The notes: a model not told the origin generated them from the letters alone. A stretch of 64,000 nucleotides of DNA from Fibrobacter sp. UWR2 (GCF_002210285.1 NZ_MWQE01000001.1:496001-560000); one strand, 5' to 3'; shown: positions 44,299 to 54,240, counted from the stretch's first letter. Numbers and translations are program-made.

Positions 44299-45132
44299 AT
44301 GAAGCCGATAACCGATTATGTGGATTACCGACGCTACATGCAGGACTTTTACGATGAACGTAAGAGGACTTCTGCGTTTACGTGGCGCGAATTTGCACGC
44401 TTGGCCGGCTTTGTGTCGCCGACGTATTTGAAGCTCGTCTGTGAGGGGAAGACGAGACTAAAGAACGATGGCGTGGAACGGACCGCATTGGCTATGAGGC
44501 TGGTGGGTTACGAAGTGGATTACTTCCGCATGATGGTCAGATATGCCCATGCAAAGACGGACTACGAACGTAAAAAGGCGTACGACGAAATGCTGAGCAT
44601 AGCGGGGGAGCATAAGGTTAAGGTTGTCGATGAAGACGCTTTCGCCTACTTTGAGACCTGGAAGAATCCCGTAATCCGTGAACTGGCGCCCATAATGCCA
44701 GGGGCGAAGCCCGGGGATATCGCGAAACTCTGCTGTCAGGGGGTTTCTGCGGGCGATGTGCGCGAATCCTTGGACTTTATGACCAAAGCAGGCCTCCTGA
44801 AGAAGGACAGGAAGGGCAACTACACCCAGACCGATAAGGCTCTAAGAGGTGATTCCGAGGTCATGCCCGTGGCGATCCGTTCCATGCATCGTGAAATGGC
44901 TAAATTCGGCCTTGCCGCTATCGATGACTTTGCCCTGTCGGACCGAAATATTTCGGGTGTCACCATGGGCGTGGACCGGGCCGCCTACGAACAAATTCTG
45001 CAGGAACTCGAAGCTTTTCGCCGTAGGATTGTGACCATAGCGAACGCTACGAAGAAAGTAACACAGGTATATAGACTAAATTTGCAGTTGTTCCCCCTTT
45101 CGTGGACTGTACCTGATGAGAAGAACGATTGA
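44299..45132 (+). CDS. TIGR02147/DUF4423 family predicted regulator (module 3)
   Basis: A 277-aa member of the same family as the genes of modules 1 and 2. The start block ITDYVDYRRYMQDFY is followed by an HTH-like region (about 28-62, FTWREFARLAGFVSPTYLKLV) and the helical DUF4423 part with EDAFAYFETWKNPVIREL, matching YEYYSRWYNSAL in copy 1. The C-terminal TQVYRLNLQLFPLS also matches GVYQMNIHLFSNL of copy 1. It has a strong promoter (TTGACA-17-TATATT). Its end overlaps the lipoprotein gene by 17 bases. Confidence 0.86.
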   Translation: MKPITDYVDYRRYMQDFYDERKRTSAFTWREFARLAGFVSPTYLKLVCEGKTRLKNDGVERTALAMRLVGYEVDYFRMMVRYAHAKTDYERKKAYDEMLSIAGEHKVKVVDEDAFAYFETWKNPVIRELAPIMPGAKPGDIAKLCCQGVSAGDVRESLDFMTKAGLLKKDRKGNYTQTDKALRGDSEVMPVAIRSMHREMAKFGLAAIDDFALSDRNISGVTMGVDRAAYEQILQELEAFRRRIVTIANATKKVTQVYRLNLQLFPLSWTVPDEKND

Positions 45133-45952
45133 CAACTGGAAAACGTTGTTGGGCATTGTCGCCTTGCTGAGTTTCGCATGCACGCGCGACGTGGCGGGAA
45201 CAACCGAAGAAACCAATGCGCTTGCGCATGATGAATCGTCGTCGTCGCTTGGTGGAAAATCGAGTTCTTCTTACAGCGAATTGCCTAGTTCTTCAGGATC
45301 TGTTGGCATATCGTCTGGAGTTTCCGATTCGTCCCAGGTGCCTTCGGATTCGCTGAACGACAATGTGCTGAATGGCCGATACTGGAATACCTTCAGGAAG
45401 GAAGACGGTGTTTCTGACCTTGTGTCGGTGAATATGGAGGTTGATGAACAGGAAGGCGTCTATGTCTCGTATGCGTTAGCGGGCTCGCCTTATGGTGGTG
45501 TGGTCGGTGCGTCGAGAAAGACAACCTTCGGTGTTTCCATCAAGGTTGACGGAAGTGAAGAAAATGCGTATTCCGATATGAAGACCTGGACAAGTGGCGC
45601 GTGCTACATGGTGACGTCTGATGCGCCGATTATCCTGAAGATGGGTATGTCGCCGGAGAAGGAAAGGGAACTGGAGTATGACCTGCCGCAGGCGACACTT
45701 GTTGGGCCTGGCGAGGTTGGCAATCTGGTACTTCGTTGCCTGAGCTGGCTTGATTTCGAACAGCAGGGATTTGGCCCGAGCATAACCATTGAAGAAGCCT
45801 TCTTCGATTACATGACTGAACTTCGGTTTGAACTGCAAATTGAAGGGGACAACTTCGAAGGATCGTTTAAGATAAGCCAGATCCGTCGTGGCGGCACGGG
45901 TATCAGTGCGGATGTCGACGGCACGGAAGTCCATTTAAACGACGGTGAATAA
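45116..45952 (+). CDS. Lipoprotein with serine-rich linker and unknown C-terminal domain (module 3)
   Basis: A 278-aa lipoprotein with its lipobox at Cys 22 (LLSFACTRDV), then AGTTEETNA, the shared AG..ET motif. Residues about 40-80 are a Ser-rich linker (ESSSSLGGKSSSS and similar), typical of Fibrobacter surface proteins. The C-terminal 190 residues form a beta-rich domain (GRYWNTFRKEDG, FGVSIKVDGSEENAYSD, CYMVTSDAPI), perhaps a carbohydrate-binding jelly roll like its module 2 counterpart, though I cannot assign a family. It begins within the regulator gene, so their synthesis is coupled. A terminator follows. Confidence 0.78.
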   Translation: MRRTIDNWKTLLGIVALLSFACTRDVAGTTEETNALAHDESSSSLGGKSSSSYSELPSSSGSVGISSGVSDSSQVPSDSLNDNVLNGRYWNTFRKEDGVSDLVSVNMEVDEQEGVYVSYALAGSPYGGVVGASRKTTFGVSIKVDGSEENAYSDMKTWTSGACYMVTSDAPIILKMGMSPEKERELEYDLPQATLVGPGEVGNLVLRCLSWLDFEQQGFGPSITIEEAFFDYMTELRFELQIEGDNFEGSFKISQIRRGGTGISADVDGTEVHLNDGE

Positions 45953-45959
45953 AAAGAAA

Positions 45960-45992
45960 GCGGCTTCTTGTGTAGAAACCGCAAATCTTTTT
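45960..45992 (+). terminator. Terminator between module 3 and rph
   Basis: GCGG-x-TTCT pairs with AGAA-x-CCGC (one mismatch), followed by ATCTTTTT. Confidence 0.65.
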
Positions 45993-46032
45993 ATCGGAGC
46001 GCAAGAGCCAGAGTTTGGCGCGAGCGGTTTCT

Positions 46033-46758
46033 TTACGGGAGTTCGCCGCCGATCAGTTCCATCTGCTTCTTGAAGATATCCTTGCAGGCGTTCTCGCCGA
46101 GGTCGAGGAGCGTGTTGAGCATGCTGCGGTCGAAACTTGCGTGTTCGCCGGTGCCCTGAACCTCGATGAAGTTCTTTGCGTCCTGCATCACGACGTTCAT
46201 GTCGACGTCGGCGGCGGAATCTTCCACATAGCAAAGGTCGCAGAGCGGCTTGCCGTTTACGACGCCTACCGAGATGGCGGTAATTCCATGCTTTAGAATT
46301 TGCTGCGTGATGCCGAGACGTTCCTTGATTTTCTTGAGGGCGATGGCAAGGGCCACGAAGCCGCCGATGATGCTCGCGGTACGCGTGCCACCGTCGGCTT
46401 CGATCACGTCGCAGTCGACCACGATGGCGTTTTCACCGAGTGCTGCCAGGTCGGCTGCGCCGCGAAGCGAGCGGCCCACCAGGCGCTGGATTTCTTGCGT
46501 ACGGCCGCTTGCGCCCTTGCGCTCGCGTTCTACGCGCTTGCCCGTGCTCTGCGGGAGCAGGGAATATTCAGCGGTAATCCATCCGGTGCCGCGGCCGGCG
46601 AGCCAGTCGGGGACTTTCGGCAAGAGGGTCGCATTGCAGATGACGCGGGTGCGTCCCATTTCGATGAGGACGGAGCCGTCGGCGCTAGAGATGAAGCCGG
46701 TGGTCATCTTGAGATTGCGGTATTCGTCAAACTTTCTGTCGGTACGTTCGTATGCCAT
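46033..46758 (-). CDS. rph: Ribonuclease PH
   Basis: A 241-aa phosphorolytic 3' exoribonuclease that trims tRNA precursors. Family motifs are GSVLIEMGRTRVICNA, GWITAEYSLLPQST, and the catalytic region DCDVIEADGGTRTASIIGG (quoted as seen). The length is standard. AGGGA lies before the ATG. It is 9 nt downstream of pheA and probably cotranscribed. Confidence 0.96.
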   Translation of the reverse strand: MAYERTDRKFDEYRNLKMTTGFISSADGSVLIEMGRTRVICNATLLPKVPDWLAGRGTGWITAEYSLLPQSTGKRVERERKGASGRTQEIQRLVGRSLRGAADLAALGENAIVVDCDVIEADGGTRTASIIGGFVALAIALKKIKERLGITQQILKHGITAISVGVVNGKPLCDLCYVEDSAADVDMNVVMQDAKNFIEVQGTGEHASFDRSMLNTLLDLGENACKDIFKKQMELIGGELP

Positions 46759-46767
46759 AATGTTTCC

Positions 46768-47619
46768 CTAATACGTTAGTTTCTCTGTAGTGCCTTCGCG
46801 GAAACTGCCCAGGCGGTACACGAAATCGCAGTAGGTCTGCAATTCCTTGAGGGCTTCGATGACGGCCGGGTCCTTCGGGCTACCTTCGAAGGAAAGGTGG
46901 AATATGTATTCCCACGGGCGGTCAGGGTGCGGGCGGCTCTCAATGCGGGTGAGGTTCAGGTCGCGTTTTGCGAAGCACCCGAGGGCGGCGTGCAATGCGC
47001 CGGACTTGCCTGAATCGCTGAGCATAAAGAGAAGCGTCGTCTTGATGGTTCCTGTTTCCGGGAGCGGGTTCGCCGTCTTCTGGATGGCGTAAAACCGGGT
47101 GAAGTTCACCCCCGGCAAGTTCTCTATGCCTTCGGCCAAGATATCCAGGCCGTAGAACTTGCCGGCGTAGGCGCTCGCAATCGCGCCTACGGTTTTATCG
47201 CCACGCTTTGCAACTTCTTCGGCACTGCCTGCGGTATCGTAAAACGCGGTGCTCTTGATTTGCGGGTTACGCCCGAAAAAGCGGCTGCACTGTGCAAGCC
47301 CTTGCGGGTGGCTCAGCACTTCTTTCAGGTCGGCAAGTTTTGTTCCGGGCAGTGCGCACAGGCTGTGCGAAATCTGCAACTTGACTTCGCCTACGATGGG
47401 GTGGCGCCACTTGTAAAGCAGGTCGTAGTTGTCGTAGATGGAACCTGCGGTGGAGTTCTCTATGGGGATAGCCCCGCCGTCCACGGCGCCGGTTTCGATG
47501 CCCTGGAAAATCTGTTCGAAAGTGTCCATCGGGACGACTTCGATATCGTTTCCGAATAGGTGGTAGGCGGCGCTTTCGCTGTAGGCCCCGCGACGGCCCT
47601 GGAATGCGATTTTCTTCAT
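46768..47619 (-). CDS. pheA: Prephenate dehydratase with ACT domain
   Basis: A 283-aa enzyme that turns prephenate into phenylpyruvate for phenylalanine synthesis. The N-terminal IAFQGRRGAYSESAA, AIPIENSTAGSIYDNYDLL, SHPQGLAQC and the NFTRFYAI segment form the catalytic domain. Residues about 195-275 are the regulatory ACT domain (ESRPHPDRPWEYIFHLSFEG region), which usually binds phenylalanine for feedback control. There is no chorismate mutase domain. A TATCTT box lies 7 nt before the ATG. Confidence 0.95.
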   Translation of the reverse strand: MKKIAFQGRRGAYSESAAYHLFGNDIEVVPMDTFEQIFQGIETGAVDGGAIPIENSTAGSIYDNYDLLYKWRHPIVGEVKLQISHSLCALPGTKLADLKEVLSHPQGLAQCSRFFGRNPQIKSTAFYDTAGSAEEVAKRGDKTVGAIASAYAGKFYGLDILAEGIENLPGVNFTRFYAIQKTANPLPETGTIKTTLLFMLSDSGKSGALHAALGCFAKRDLNLTRIESRPHPDRPWEYIFHLSFEGSPKDPAVIEALKELQTYCDFVYRLGSFREGTTEKLTY

Positions 47620-47626
47620 GGTGGGA

Positions 47627-47632
47627 AAGATA
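47627..47632 (-). promoter_or_regulatory. TATCTT box 7 nt before pheA
   Basis: On the minus strand TATCTT, then TCCCACC, then ATG. It fits the TAnnTT pattern and short spacing seen at other genes. Confidence 0.42.
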
Positions 47633-47879
47633 GTAAATGGAGGAATTGTGGCAGACGGTGGAAATCCTGTCTACATCTTTCGCGCTTTTTTAAGGCTTTT
47701 TTTGTGCTGAAAAATTGTTTTATGGCGTTTTATAGAATGGTTATCAAGGTGAAAAAGAGGGGGTAAATGAGTGTGAGAACTTTTGGAGAACACTTTTTTG
47801 TTACGAAAAAAATATATCGGTATGGTTTCGCTTTTTTAGAGATAAATTTATGTTGTTGGGAAAAAATAGGAGGGGACTT

Positions 47880-50800
47880 ATGTCCTTAAAGAATGGTCTT
47901 TTGCCATTTTTGTTGTTCGTGGTTGTGGCCACGGCGGCAATGCAGGAGCAGCCGACACCATATGACTTAATACGGCCGGTATGGCCACTTTCGTGGGACA
48001 GTACCGTATTCTCTAACCGTTTCGTTGCCGGCCCCAAGCGTAACTCTCTGCCAGATATTAACACTCCGGCGGCGTATGCGCCTAACGAGATGATTCCGGA
48101 TACGCTGAACCAGGCGTTTATCGATGCCATGCTGGTGGATATTTCGCCCATACGCGTCAACCAGGCCGGCTATCGCCCGCAAGATGTCAACAAGTCGGTC
48201 TATTACGTCGGCTCGGCTACGAGTTTCCAGGTGGTCAATGCGGCTGGCGATGTCGTGGGACAGGGAAATTTTTCAGAGACGCTCGCCAGCAGCGTCTCGT
48301 CATCCCTGACTATCAGGGCTTCGAATAACGCCCAAATAACGACGGGCGGCGACACCCGCTATACGGTTTCCGGTACTGGCCCTTCGGGGGCTCTCAAGAA
48401 GGGTCAGCTCCCCGATGGTCTGCCTGAAAATGAACGCCTCCGTATCAAGGTGGGGGATGAGTATTCGTCTACGTTTATCATCAGCGACAGGGTGTATTCC
48501 ATGCTGCGCGATGCCGTGCTCAAGTTCTATGGAGTGAATCGCAGTGGCAATTCCGAATCGTGGTTCCATGAGCCGAGCCACTTGAAAGACGGCTCGCTTG
48601 CCAACGTGGATATGACGGGCGGTTGGTACGATTGTGGCGACCACCTTAAGGAAAGCCAGACGATTGCCTATAGTTTTGTCCAGCTTGCGCTTATGGATGC
48701 CGTCTATGCGGAACGTGATCAGGACAACTATGCGTTTAACCAGGGCGAAACGGAGAATACCGACGGTGTGCCGGATATTCTCAGGGAAGCGAGGTTTGGT
48801 GCCGAATATGTGTTGAAGGCTTACGATGCTGCAAATGGTGTAATTTCTGCGATGCCGGTCTCTGTTGGCCGTATCGGCGCGGATCATGGATGGTGGGGGC
48901 CTCCCCAGGCTCAGGACGGAACTCTCGAAGATAGGGGCGGGCCTACGAGCAGAATTCTGAGAAGTGATGATCATCCTGATTCAAAAGCGGAACTCGCGAG
49001 TTCTGCCGGAGGCAACTTTGCTGCGGGTTTGGCCCTGTTGGCCAAGCGGTTTTCCGATACGACATCCCTGCTTGTTCCGGATACCGCATTTGCGCAGAAG
49101 TGCCTGAAGGTGGCGAGGGAACTTTATGAATACGGCAAGTCAAAAAAGGGTAACGCAAGTACGATGGCTTATAGCGGCGCGACCAAGTTCTATGATGAAA
49201 TGGGCTTGGCAGCAATAGCTCTTTTCTATGCGACTGGCGAGAAGAAGTACCTGAACGATGCCGTGGAGGAATCTTCCATGGCGAGTGGGCAGACGAAGAA
49301 GGACTTTGCCAATGCCGACAAGAAGGGCGCCGGTATGTTCAATGGCGGATGGTTCGCTTATGAAGAGGCTTCTTTCCTTAAAGGGACTACGGCATCCGAC
49401 TGGGCGAGCCTTTTCACGAGCGCTCTTTATGCTTTCTATAAACTGATTCTGGAAACCCGCGAAAAGGCTGAATCCTATGGCCTTTCGGACGAACAGAGAA
49501 TGATTTACGTCGAGGATGTCGCCTTTACCATGGCGGCAAATCTTGGTGCAGTCATGTCGGGTGGATCGCAAAAAATTCTGCTTCCTTCGGGGCAAGCCAG
49601 TTGGGTCGGGGCCACGGTGACTTACGATTCGGTTTGGGGATTGACAAACTCCGTAAATCCTGAGCAGTGGTGGACAAAATACGAAGCTTCCAATATCTTT
49701 GAACTGTTGGCGTATTACGACGTGACGAAGGATTTGGAAAATGTCATCATGCCTCAGACCGGGACTTTCCAGGATTGGAAATCGGAAGAAATTCTGAATC
49801 TCGCCGTTTCGCACATGAATTACTTCCTTGGCATGAACCCGTGGGATGTTTCCCTTGTTTATGGCGTGGGTGACAAGAACCATTCGCATCCGCATCACCG
49901 CGGTTCCAACCCGGAGGGGAAAAATGTCGCCGGATTTACGGATACGTACAAGTACCGCCCGCCGGTGGGTGGCTTGGGTCCGGCGAAGCATGGAACGGGA
50001 ATGGATGACTTGTCAGTCCACTTCGATGACTATCACCTGACGGAAAATACCTGTATCGATGCCGTTTCGAACTTTTTGCCGGCTACGGTCATTCTGTCCA
50101 AGTCGGAGGACCTCAATCGCGCGCCGTCGATGAAGGTGGAAATACGTCACGTGAGCATGGACTCGGCTATCGTTGTTGTAAAACTCGACCTGAACGGATA
50201 TGCCTATATTGCGCTTGATACTGCAGATAACGTTGCTCAACCTACGATTGTTTCTTCCGAGACGCCGTCGAACAATCACCAGATTGTCTTGCGCGATTTG
50301 TTGCCGGGAACGACTTACTATTTCTATGCGATATCGACGAACCCGAGAAGTGGAAATACCTCGAAAAAGTGGCTGGTGGATAGCCTGCAGACTCCCTTCA
50401 GTTTTACTACGCTAAACATGGTCGAGAATGCGGATATCCAGAATGTTACGGTGTGTAACCTGAGTGCAGACAGTGCCGAAATCATGTGGTACACTCCAAA
50501 CGGCGAATACGAATCCAAGGTGTACTGGGATACGGTTCCGCATACGAATCCGAACGAATTTGCCCACAATACTGGAGCGGGCAATGCGGATGTTTCTGGC
50601 GTGCCGACCAAGTTCCATTATGTAAAGATCGGTGGACTCAAGGAAAGGACCACATACTACTATGCTGTGGAAAGCAACGGTGCTTATACGAATACTGATT
50701 CTTCTGGCAGTATCTTGAAGTTCACGACGCCCGTGACACAGTACGACTTTGCTGTTCGCATGTCCCAGTACGTGTGGGACCCGATGCCTGCGCTAGAAAT

Positions 50801-53800
50801 CAATGTCATCAATAACGAGGAACGCCCGTTTGACAGCCTGACCCTTCGCCTCTACATGCGCGGTACCGATGAAATCTATTACGATGTCGGAATCAGGCGC
50901 GATATTTGCCAGGCCTACAGCGAAGCTGCCTTTAATTTGCCCTGTTCTCCGGAAACCCAGGCTGAATTGGATGGGCTTTTCCGTGTGACGTTCCCGAAGA
51001 AGATTGAGGATACTTATGACCCGACGGACGGTACGTGGCAATGGTATTTCCCGATTCCGCTTGGCTCGACCGTCATCAAGTCATCAAGCCGTATGAGAAT
51101 CGATGTGGTGTTCGACAGGCGCAGCGAATGGGAACCGCATCTGGACCTGATGAACGATACGCCCAAGAAGCGGTTCTACTGTAACGATAACGGGACCTGG
51201 GAATCCCAGGCGGGTGATCATCTGCCGCAGAATCCGGGTGACTGGAGCTGGATGCCGCACAGCAAGGCGAACGGCGATTATGCCGATTTTGAAGGTATAC
51301 CGTGCCTGCCCAAGAATTTTGGTGACGATGATCTTGCTCCTATAAATCCCTACGTTTCCGTTTACCGCAAGGACGAATTCGTGTGGGGGTATAGCCCATC
51401 TAAATCGGAAATGTCGACCAAGAAGGCCAACTACAAGCTGGAAGTTACTTTGGATGCTCCGTTCAATGTGTCCAACGGCAGTTACGTAGAAATTGACCAG
51501 ACGAGCAAGACAGTGAATGTGAAGGGCCACGCCCATATTACCGAGAACGGCTACATCACGCAAATCTGGGCAAACGGCGTGAAGCTTGAAACGGAATACA
51601 TGCTCCAGGATAACGAAAGCTACCTCTTGCACGATGGTAAAATCATCGCGCATTACAATCTTGCCACGGACCTTTGGGATTTGGATATCCCCGTGCGCAT
51701 GAATGTGGGTAGCAACAAAATTGACATAACTGTATTTGCCGGCCCCAACCCCGAATGTGCTGAATGCGCCGAGAATGGCGGCTGCGCTTTTGAAAACCGC
51801 AGTTATTACGTGCGCTTCAACCGCCCGAATATGACGGAGGGTGTGCTCACGGTGAAGGATATTGCCGGTGGGCCTGTCGGCAACAACGGTGTTGTGGACC
51901 CCGAGGCGAGGCAGAAGTTCTATGTCTACTTGAATGATAAGGACAAGGCGAATACGTCGAGTACAATCACAGTAAACGTAATCAACGGCAAAAAGCAGGA
52001 TACGCTGAAGGTCGTGATGGAATCGATCGGGGAAGGTCTCTTCCGCAGCAAGAACCCGATTGTGGCGGTGCCTACGGTGAAGGGGAGCCATGGCTCTGAC
52101 GAGATAACGTTCTTTGCCGGCGATACCATTTATGTAGAGTACCAGGATCCGGACGATGACGAGGACTATAGCCGGATTACGGCGTTCTTTGCCGAATCAA
52201 ACTACCCGACTCCGCAGAAGGTCGTCGCCATGGATTCCGATTGCGACGACAGGGCGGACAAGCTTGTCGTGTACTTCAGCAACGTCCTTGATGAAAACTA
52301 TTCGTTTACGCAGATGAAGGTGCTTGTGGATGGAATGGCGGATACGGCGTTGATTGACGTTCCTCAGCCTGTGACGGGCCTTTCCGAGGTAACGGTTCCA
52401 CTAGGTGCAAGTCTCGGAATCGCAAAGACGGCAAGCCCGGGCGGTGCTGCCGTAGTGTTCCTCAAGAATGGCGGTGAAGTAGTCGAAGAGAAGGTCAAGA
52501 TTACGGACGGTATTGCTCCGCAACTCCTGAGTGTCACTATCCTCGAGAATCCTGGCCACGAGGTGGAGCAGGACACGGTGATGGTCGCTTTCAACGAGCC
52601 GGTTGAACTGCAGTCGCTTACCACATGGCCGCTTGAGATTGCGGGCGCCCCTGCGGGTGTGTCGCTGAATGTCGTGGGCAAGGCGACCACAACCACGAAT
52701 GGGAAGAGCTGGCTGTATGTGGTAACGGACAACGATAATGGAGCCGTTATCCCGCTGGGTGGCAAGGCGACGGTCAAGGCCGGGTTCGGAGTGATGGACA
52801 ATGCCATGAATGCGCTGGACCCTGCGGCAGCATGCAAGGTGGTGCGTGTTGCCGAGACGCCGAGACCTGTTCCGGTGAAACTTGCAGAGATGCGTGATTT
52901 CGAAGGCGACGGATATGCCGATGAATTCTACATGCTTTTCGAGAAGCGCCTGCGTCCTAGGGACATGCTCGATAGTTTTGTTGTGGACTGGGGCATGAAT
53001 GCCGTCGAGAAGAGTTTTGTCACGGAGGCGGATACCAGTTCGGGGAAGATTGTCCCGAAGGACAATTCCTGGACCATCAGGGATTCCCTTTCCGCTCCTT
53101 ACGACAAGTGGATTGATTCTACCACGAAGGTTACGGCTGTAGATACGTTCAGCATCGTGACCATCGGAATGAATCCGTCGAACGGATTCGGGGAAGGGCT
53201 TACCAGCGGTGCGTACGATGGATACGGGCGTGTTACACCGAGGCTTGGCCCCGAAGGAGGATTCTTCGATAGGTTCTATTATGTGGTGGACAAGTGCCCG
53301 CCGGTGCTTATGGGGGGCAAGGCTGATTCTGCCGGCGAGTATCTGAATCTTACCGTTACTGCGTCTGAACCGTTGGCTCTTCTGGATAACGAACAGCTTG
53401 AGTATGTCGAGCGCGAACGTGGTGGTGTGGCGGGAGTGTTCCTGCGTAGTGCACGATCGGTCCGCCAGAGTGGCGCAAGACAGTTGTTCACCTATAAGGC
53501 TGATGCTGACGATGCCATCCGTGCCGGCGATTCTATTCGCCTGCCGGTACTTGCAAGCCGCTACAGGGATGTGACGGGCAATGCTCCGACGGCGCAGAAC
53601 CCATGGCGCATGGTTACGGGTGCGACAGGCAAGACGAAGTTCGTGGTCACCCTGGAAAAGGGCGTTACCGGTGCCTCTGGGGATGCTTCCGGCTATGGTA
53701 TGTTCCAGCCCGATGCTGACGAATACTTCCGTATCAGCGTGGTGAAGGATGGACAGGAACGGTTGACGAGTCTTGTGGACAACTCGCTAGTTCCTGGCAT

Positions 53801-54227
53801 GGATGTCGATTCGCTGAACTACAGGCATTCTGGCCCTGTGTTCAATATCGATATCACGTTGCCGCTGGCGCTAATGACGGATACCGCCAACGGGGGCGGG
53901 ACAGCCATGTTCGCCGTCAAGGTGTCTTTCAGCGTCGATGTCTATGACAACCTAGGCCAGTATATCAATACGCTGCATGTCAATATCGATGCGGAGACGG
54001 TACGGGAAATCATTTCGTCGGATGGAGTCATCCACCTGCATCTGGAATGGCTTGCCCACGATGGTGAGGCGCCCAAGTCCAAGGCGGGCAAGAAGGTCGG
54101 AACAGGAGCATATATAGCGAAGTTTAAGTTCAAGGCCCGCGAGGTGAACCTGAAAACGCAGGACACTCACATGATAACGGACGACAAGACGAAAACGTTC
54201 GGCTTTAAGCGTGCTAGGAGAAGATAA
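47880..54227 (+). CDS. Giant secreted GH9 family protein (cellulase-type) with FN3 and other accessory domains
   Basis: A 2,115-aa secreted protein. The ATG at 47880 is chosen because AGGAGGGGA lies just upstream and the signal peptide (LLPFLLFVVVATAA) starts there. Next come the CelD-type Ig-like domain (about 90-180, RVNQAGYRPQ) and the GH9 catalytic domain (about 200-740). The catalytic aspartates lie in GGWYDCGDH (Asp251, Asp254), the HPHHRGS motif is near 670, and the general-acid Glu722 is in HLTENTCIDAVSNF. Two FN3-like domains follow (about 750-930), then about 1,000 residues of beta domains. The tail has FlgD-like features (VDVYDNLGQYINTL, then GTGAYIAKF). It should cleave beta-1,4-glucans at the cell surface. 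A terminator follows at 54241. Confidence 0.9.
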   Translation: MSLKNGLLPFLLFVVVATAAMQEQPTPYDLIRPVWPLSWDSTVFSNRFVAGPKRNSLPDINTPAAYAPNEMIPDTLNQAFIDAMLVDISPIRVNQAGYRPQDVNKSVYYVGSATSFQVVNAAGDVVGQGNFSETLASSVSSSLTIRASNNAQITTGGDTRYTVSGTGPSGALKKGQLPDGLPENERLRIKVGDEYSSTFIISDRVYSMLRDAVLKFYGVNRSGNSESWFHEPSHLKDGSLANVDMTGGWYDCGDHLKESQTIAYSFVQLALMDAVYAERDQDNYAFNQGETENTDGVPDILREARFGAEYVLKAYDAANGVISAMPVSVGRIGADHGWWGPPQAQDGTLEDRGGPTSRILRSDDHPDSKAELASSAGGNFAAGLALLAKRFSDTTSLLVPDTAFAQKCLKVARELYEYGKSKKGNASTMAYSGATKFYDEMGLAAIALFYATGEKKYLNDAVEESSMASGQTKKDFANADKKGAGMFNGGWFAYEEASFLKGTTASDWASLFTSALYAFYKLILETREKAESYGLSDEQRMIYVEDVAFTMAANLGAVMSGGSQKILLPSGQASWVGATVTYDSVWGLTNSVNPEQWWTKYEASNIFELLAYYDVTKDLENVIMPQTGTFQDWKSEEILNLAVSHMNYFLGMNPWDVSLVYGVGDKNHSHPHHRGSNPEGKNVAGFTDTYKYRPPVGGLGPAKHGTGMDDLSVHFDDYHLTENTCIDAVSNFLPATVILSKSEDLNRAPSMKVEIRHVSMDSAIVVVKLDLNGYAYIALDTADNVAQPTIVSSETPSNNHQIVLRDLLPGTTYYFYAISTNPRSGNTSKKWLVDSLQTPFSFTTLNMVENADIQNVTVCNLSADSAEIMWYTPNGEYESKVYWDTVPHTNPNEFAHNTGAGNADVSGVPTKFHYVKIGGLKERTTYYYAVESNGAYTNTDSSGSILKFTTPVTQYDFAVRMSQYVWDPMPALEINVINNEERPFDSLTLRLYMRGTDEIYYDVGIRRDICQAYSEAAFNLPCSPETQAELDGLFRVTFPKKIEDTYDPTDGTWQWYFPIPLGSTVIKSSSRMRIDVVFDRRSEWEPHLDLMNDTPKKRFYCNDNGTWESQAGDHLPQNPGDWSWMPHSKANGDYADFEGIPCLPKNFGDDDLAPINPYVSVYRKDEFVWGYSPSKSEMSTKKANYKLEVTLDAPFNVSNGSYVEIDQTSKTVNVKGHAHITENGYITQIWANGVKLETEYMLQDNESYLLHDGKIIAHYNLATDLWDLDIPVRMNVGSNKIDITVFAGPNPECAECAENGGCAFENRSYYVRFNRPNMTEGVLTVKDIAGGPVGNNGVVDPEARQKFYVYLNDKDKANTSSTITVNVINGKKQDTLKVVMESIGEGLFRSKNPIVAVPTVKGSHGSDEITFFAGDTIYVEYQDPDDDEDYSRITAFFAESNYPTPQKVVAMDSDCDDRADKLVVYFSNVLDENYSFTQMKVLVDGMADTALIDVPQPVTGLSEVTVPLGASLGIAKTASPGGAAVVFLKNGGEVVEEKVKITDGIAPQLLSVTILENPGHEVEQDTVMVAFNEPVELQSLTTWPLEIAGAPAGVSLNVVGKATTTTNGKSWLYVVTDNDNGAVIPLGGKATVKAGFGVMDNAMNALDPAAACKVVRVAETPRPVPVKLAEMRDFEGDGYADEFYMLFEKRLRPRDMLDSFVVDWGMNAVEKSFVTEADTSSGKIVPKDNSWTIRDSLSAPYDKWIDSTTKVTAVDTFSIVTIGMNPSNGFGEGLTSGAYDGYGRVTPRLGPEGGFFDRFYYVVDKCPPVLMGGKADSAGEYLNLTVTASEPLALLDNEQLEYVERERGGVAGVFLRSARSVRQSGARQLFTYKADADDAIRAGDSIRLPVLASRYRDVTGNAPTAQNPWRMVTGATGKTKFVVTLEKGVTGASGDASGYGMFQPDADEYFRISVVKDGQERLTSLVDNSLVPGMDVDSLNYRHSGPVFNIDITLPLALMTDTANGGGTAMFAVKVSFSVDVYDNLGQYINTLHVNIDAETVREIISSDGVIHLHLEWLAHDGEAPKSKAGKKVGTGAYIAKFKFKAREVNLKTQDTHMITDDKTKTFGFKRARRR

Positions 54228-54240
54228 TCCAAAGTGTAGA

